NCBI GenBank assembly: GCA_022702705.1
Contig: CM040439.1
Coordinates: 35,032,930 to 35,096,929 of the forward strand
DNA length: 64,000 nucleotides
From: Papilionanthe hookeriana x Papilionanthe teres
Taxonomy: Eukaryota > Streptophyta > Magnoliopsida > Asparagales > Orchidaceae
Direction: 5' to 3'
Under the pieces are notes generated by a model that saw only the letters and a program-made list of their open reading frames with translations, had not been told where the DNA came from and made no database searches. The position numbers were made by a program, and so were the translations under genes. Positions 59,145-64,000 of the stretch are shown here, piece after piece; within the stretch, counting starts at the first letter, position 1; each line of letters begins with the position of its first letter.

Positions 59145-60740
59145 ATAAACTACTACCTCTTTCTAAGGAATGTGTGCTTCTTTGTTATGCTCCTTTCAGA
59201 AGGGCTATAAATATTTAAACATTCACACTAAGAAGATCAACATCTCTCGACAAGTAATATTTAATGAAGATGTGTCTCCCCATCAAAAAAACAAAAATTC
59301 TTCCAAACAACACACACCAACTTCATATCACATCTAACTCCACTTCTCCTTGTTACATCTACCATTGTTTCTCATATCAAAGCATCTCCTTATATCAATA
59401 ATTGTTTTGAACTCGATCCTCTGCCTCTCAAGCCTCCGACTCAAGTTTTTCATATTCTCACTGAACCAAGCTCCACTCCTAATAGAGATCAACTTCCCTC
59501 TCCTTTCACTGTTCATCCATCACATCCCATGATTACTCAGACTAAAATTAGTAAACATAAACCTCAAATAAATTCTTGATCTTACCATCAAATCACTATT
59601 GATCCCACTACATATTCTATGGCGATTAAAAATGAATACTGGAGACAAACAATTTATATGAATTCCAACATTTACAAGATCAAGGGACATGAGAATCGGT
59701 ACCTCTCACACCCCAGCATAATATTTTTGGCTGCAAGCGGACATTCAAGCCCATATTGAATCCTGATGGTACCATTGCTTGGTACAAAGCCTGATTCGCA
59801 AAAATATTTATGGTTCAGTTCTTCCTCACTATAACTATCATTTATAGTTAGCAAATTTTTCAATTGGATGTAGTCAATGTTTATCTTCATGGCAATGCAC
59901 ATGAGACAGTCTGTTTGCAACAATCATAAGGCTTTCTCGATCAACATCATCAATCTTATTATTGTAAAGTCAAAAAGGTTGTTTAAGAACTCAAGCAAGC
60001 TCCTCGCTAATGTGATCACAACCTTACTACATATATTTAGCAACTTCACCTTACTTCTAGCTCTGTTGAGTCGTGCTTATGCTGCTATCATCAAAACAAT
60101 TGTATATATGTATATATATTCTAATTTTCAGGGATGACACTTTAATTACTGGAAATGACTGTCATACCATTGATAATATACTCTTCACAACTTACACAAC
60201 AAATTCAAAATGAAAACATTGGGAATCCTTTTGAAGTTTCATGGCATACATGCTTCTTTCACTTCTTGTGATCCACATTTATAAATCAAGCCACATACTC
60301 TCAGTAAATTCTTCATACTTCTAGTATGGCAAATTCAAAATTTGTTCAAAATTTTATCTATACTAGAAAATTTTTTGTACCTCTAATCAAAATCCTTTTC
60401 TTGATTAATCTTTTTATCATAAACTAATTGGTTTCTTGCAGTACTTGACTCTCACGGGACTTGATATAAAATATACAGTAAATCAATCCATTCAAATAAT
60501 GCATCATCTAACTGTTAATTTTCATCAATTAAAATTTGTTCTCAGGTACCTATAAGGCACCACTGATCTTGGCTTGCCAATAATCTGAGAAACTTTAGAA
60601 CTCAAGACTTTCGCAAATACAGATTGGGCAGGAGATTTCATTGATCGGAAATCTACAATTGGTTATTGTACATTTATCAGATCTACACTTATCTCATGGT
60701 CTTTTAAAAAGCAAGTTACCATTGTTTAGTCCTCCACTGA
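59145..60740 (+). pseudogene. Ty1/copia pol fragment 2
   Basis: Direct-orientation relative of 46225-47457, but longer at the 3' end. Motifs in order: GCKRTFKPILNPDGTIAWYK, QLDVVNVYLHGNAHETVCLQ, VKKVV-ELKQAPR, DDTLITGNDCHTI (RT active-site region, near 60135), and further on FANTDWAGDFIDRKSTIGYC with LISWSFKKQVTIV (copia RNase H, 60620-60735), ending just before the usual SSTEAEY. Stops and shifts throughout. It shares fragment 1's internal deletion between the first two motifs, so the copies came from one already defective sequence. Confidence 0.82.
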
Positions 60741-61009
60741 TTGTAGAGGGTCTTCTATTTTTTGATTGTATATAATATAGAGGGTATTCTATTTTTTTGA
60801 TTGTAATCTATTTAATTCCATAAGAATTAAAAGTTGTTGTTGTCGATAAAATGTTACAACTTTCATCTTATAATATTCGATGAATTTAATACTTCTACTG
60901 TACAAATAAGCAAAAGAAATAACTGTAGAATAACCAAACGATCAAAATGTGCCCTTCTACTATTGATAAAATACACACCACTAAAATGTTGCAATTAATA
61001 AAAACATTT
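60741..61009. other. Short non-coding spacer
   Basis: Contains a local duplication (GAGGGTCTTCTATTTTTTGATT and GAGGGTATTCTATTTTTTTG in 60756-60806). No gene. Confidence 0.5.
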
Positions 61010-61265
61010 AATACTATCGACAAATTTAATTTCAATTAATAAAAATATTATAATTATCAAATTTAGTTCAAGATAATTGTAACATAAATTTGGATTAAAG
61101 TAAATTTTATATTTTTAAAATCTATGCTTATCAAAATTTGATATTATACATACTAGATATCCAGTATTTAAAAAAAACATTTAATTAGAATTAATATGAT
61201 TATTTTGTATAAAAAATTAATTTATATATATATTGAATTGTTCATCTCTTATATTTATGTGTCAG
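61010..61265. repeat. Inverted-duplication arm, right
   Basis: Reverse complement of 45900-46195: ATCTATGCTTATCAAAATTT, ATACTAGATATCC and GTTCATCTCTTATATTTAT. Confidence 0.75.
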
Positions 61266-63524
61266 ATGTCTAAGAAAAAACTAAATCTGGTAATTCTAAT
61301 TTTATAAATTATTGCTGTAACAATAATACTATTCAAAAGGTTTTTCTCAAAATTTTCTATGGAATACAATTTATCTTATTTAAGAAAAATAAATTATTAT
61401 AAAATGTATCATTAAAATACTCAGTTAATTATCTTGTTTCTTCGAACTTATATTTCTTGAGAAGACTCTAAATGTATCTCTTCTTTATAATTTTGCGATT
61501 TATAAAAACTATTTAACGTTAAAAATTAAGAAAAGTATCATTCTGCAAGTTCTCTTCCATGTCTCACTCTCCCCTAAATATGAGGATAAAAATTTTAAAA
61601 AAAAAAAAATTATATTGAAATCTTTGGCTTAGGCACAATCTTTAATCCATTTTTTAAATTCTCACTCAAATATCAAAATTCATAATAAAATCCTAATCCA
61701 AATTTTTTATTTTTATCAAATTCTCATTTTTTTCTTATCGGGACACATTAAATACATCTAGTCAGTAGTACGTACGAAACAGCACATGGATGGTTGATTT
61801 ATAACCTTACATGAATTTAGATTATAACTGACGGTCAGATACCGTTGGTAATAACGTAAACACCGTAAGTGATATAACTACCGACGGTTTACTGAAACAT
61901 AGCAAAAAAGCTTGTCAATAATTTTTTTTTTTTATGAATTTAGCGATGATTTACATTAATCGACGGGTATCCGACATGTCATAACCTTTGCTAGAGATGA
62001 AAAAACGAAATGATTAAGGTTTTGCATAACTACCAAATAATATGAGAAATTGGGAAGCAAATTTACGCAAAACCAAGTGCATCGATCACAAAATCTATCA
62101 TTTGATTACATTTATGAATTGACATAAATTGGAGGTTGGCATATACACCTCAACGTTTTGATGTATTTACACATGGAACACCTAAATATTCATATTTTCA
62201 TGCACAAGAATCAAGTCTTTTAACATCTCATTAAAAAACTACCATCACTATTCATGAAGCCAAACAAAAGTAGATAAATATTAAACTTTGGCTGTTCAAT
62301 ATAGTTAGTTACATTATTTATGCATAACTCAGAAGTAGTTAAATAACTTTCAATCGCCGAACATCAAACACAGCAGAAAGATACAAAAAAGGCTAACAAC
62401 GAAGATTGAAAGTTCATTATTGATGAATAATAACTTTTTTGGATGATTAGAACATCTTTTCTAACATGAGTTCACGTGTTATCCACCATGAGTTTAGTGA
62501 AAATGTATTTCTTATCTAAAAAGAATCACTCAAATAAACACAATCTAATAAAAAAATTCATGCTTCAAGTATAATTATGTTGTTCTTCAACAAATCAGAG
62601 CCCAAAAACATGAAGCAAACCTAAAATTGGTTACTACGATAGTATTTAAAAAGTTCAATTTATTTTAAAAAAAAAAGTCAACTGAAACACAATGGAAAAT
62701 ACTATAAAAATTTACTTTCGTAATAAAAACTAATTTCCATTTGTGTGAAGAAGATAAAAACTTACTTTAGGAAGGAAAAAAATGAAGATGAATATTAAGA
62801 AAAGTATCATTCTGCGAGTTCTCTTCCACGTCTCACTCTCCCCTAAATGTATCTCATCTCTTGTTTACAATTTTACGATTTATAAAACTTATTTAACGTT
62901 ATATGAGTTGAATATTAATTAGTAGGTCATTATTTTATAAATAAATAAATAACCAGAAACATTAATTTTCTTACTTTTTTTAAGAATATTTATATATCTC
63001 ACAACTAAATATTTTATTTAATTATATAGCTTTTCAGTTTTTTTTACACGAAAATAAATTTTACTTTTAAATAAGTTAAAATGTTACTTTAATATCATAT
63101 TAAAGTTCTGGATGTTATGTGTGTAAATACGAGTATGAATTTGAGCCCTTCTTATTTAATATGTAAAAAAAGAATAATTTTAATTAAAATTTATTTTTTA
63201 ATAATATGATAAATAGAATGAACACTTAAGAGATAAATAATAAGAAATTACCTAATATACAATAGAAAAAAAATAGTTTAAACATTTTTTATTATCTTAA
63301 ACATAAATTATTCAAAATTTAATATATTTTTAGTATTTTTTATATTAATATTTTTTTAAAAGAGCCGGCTCACGAGCAAACGAGTCGAGTCGGGCCAGAC
63401 ATGAGCTTGACTTTTTCGCTCATCGAACTCAGTTCATGGGCCACTAATCAAGTCGAGCTCAAGCCGGCTGACGAGTTAGATTGATACACTTACACTCCTA
63501 AGTTATATTAATAAAAAATTTGAG

Positions 63525-63525
<1 letters not shown>
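61266..63525. other. Non-coding stretch with a direct repeat
   Basis: No gene. ATTAAGAAAAGTATCATTCTGC...CTCACTCTCCCCTAAAT occurs at 61527-61588 and 62793-62855, with CTTTATAATTTTGCGATTTA-like flanks at 61480 and 62870, about 1.3 kb apart. A GACGGT/ACCGTTGG-rich patch at 61830-61890 may be a transposon end. This segment separates the right duplication arm from gene copy 2, whereas the left arm abuts gene copy 1, so it is probably an insertion. Confidence 0.5.
63358..63508. mobile_element. Possible hAT-like MITE remnant
   Basis: AGAGCCGGCTCACGAGC, ACGAGTCGAGTCGGGC and TCGAGCTCAAGCCGGC, ending ACACTTACACTCCTAA; same type as 48150-48335. Confidence 0.35.

Positions 63526-63561
<36 letters not shown>
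63526..63561. repeat. (AT)n microsatellite
   Basis: Pure AT run upstream of gene copy 2; the counterpart upstream of copy 1 is 45935-45986. Confidence 0.9.
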
Positions 63562-63565
<4 letters not shown>

Positions 63566-63744
63566 ACTAACGGAAAGGCGGGGAAATAGCTGATGAAGTA
63601 ACAGCCGCTAAACTGAATGTATTGAAGAGGCCGAAAAGGTTGGGGGTGGCGATGATAGCGGAGGCTGAGGTCTGAAAGAAATGAATTTTCTTCATTTATT
63701 TCGCTGCAAGAAGCTTTTCTAATCCATCGCACCTCCCTTTCATC

Positions 63745-63753
63745 TATAAATAA
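63745..63753 (+). promoter_or_regulatory. TATA box of copy 2
   Basis: TATAAATAA within CATCTATAAATAAACGCC, 65 bp before the ATG; conserved with copy 1. Confidence 0.6.
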
Positions 63754-63809
63754 ACGCCATTGTCAGAATAATAAACTAGCTTTTCAATCCCCGTCCACTA
63801 CTATCCCCA

Positions 63810-64000
63810 ATGGGCAAGAAGGATGAAATTGTCGCCAAGAAGAACCCAATCTCTAAAGCTCCGGGAAACTCAGGTAATAGCCGTCTGATCAGAATCTCAA
63901 AACTGTTAATGCTTTGTCTAGTGAAAGAGGTAGCGGAGCGTCAGAAAGAGATCGAGCGCCTCTGCATCCAGCTCACTTCATGAGTAGCCGAAGAAGACAA
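63810..64000 (+). pseudogene. Unrecognised Lys/Glu-rich gene, copy 2, runs off the window
   Basis: ATG at 63810 (MGKKDEIVAKKNPISKAPGN) followed by an in-frame TGA at 63981-63983 after 57 codons, where copy 1 has CTG. Beyond the stop the sequence keeps matching copy 1 (VAEED) to the window end. A one-base loss near 63880 and a one-base gain near 63912 relative to copy 1 compensate each other, changing about ten residues. So this copy has the start but an early stop, and copy 1 has the open frame but no start. The remainder lies outside the window. Confidence 0.55.

Noticed and set aside
61830..61890. ACCGACGGT/GACGGT inverted motifs as CACTA transposon ends
   Set aside because: No paired terminal repeats or target duplication found.

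Overview
This is a plant (angiosperm) nuclear window made almost entirely of transposable elements. It is AT-rich, with nested LTR retrotransposons, many A/T microsatellites, hAT-like MITEs and decayed gene fragments. No complete host gene is visible, and no bacterial, organellar or rRNA/tRNA gene was recognised.

Positions 449-42563 hold one large nest of a Ty3/gypsy family of the Tat/Ogre type. The call rests on an extra ORF upstream of gag, a primer-binding site TGGCGACTCCGCTGGGGA, two RNase H domains in pol, and tandem repeats between integrase and the 3' LTR. The LTRs are about 7.0-7.3 kb, start TGTTGACC and end TGCCGACA. The outer element A (+) is bounded by a 5-bp target duplication CTTCC at 449-453 and 42559-42563. 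It is interrupted at 13889, inside reverse transcriptase, by element B (-). B is interrupted at 27057, inside protease, by element C (-), of which 130 bp is visible. C is interrupted at 27187 by element D (+). D runs into a 500-N gap (38804-39303), after which A's 3' LTR resumes. All copies carry stops and frameshifts. Many apparent frameshifts in D lie where sister copies have CAG/CTG, so some may be consensus errors.

Positions 42564-64000 are older sequence. They hold a broken organic-cation-transporter-like fragment (43.3-43.8 kb, -), an unrecognised Lys/Glu-rich gene (45.0-45.5 kb, -) with an inverted second copy at the right edge (63.8 kb, +), two decayed Ty1/copia pol fragments (46.2-47.5 and 59.1-60.7 kb, both +) that share an internal deletion, two hAT-like MITEs (49.15-49.54 and 50.74-51.42 kb), and an old reverse-oriented relative of the giant LTR (53.1-58.47 kb) carrying three minisatellite arrays.

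The most notable signal is inside the giant LTRs. A 26-nt GC-rich block flanked by an acceptor-like TGCAG and a donor-like GGTACGC is kept in all four LTR copies in the middle of AT-rich sequence. Another donor-like GGTATG lies about 400 nt downstream of the TATA box. Together they suggest that most of the roughly 5-kb R-U5 region is an intron with a micro-exon. This is inference from sequence only.
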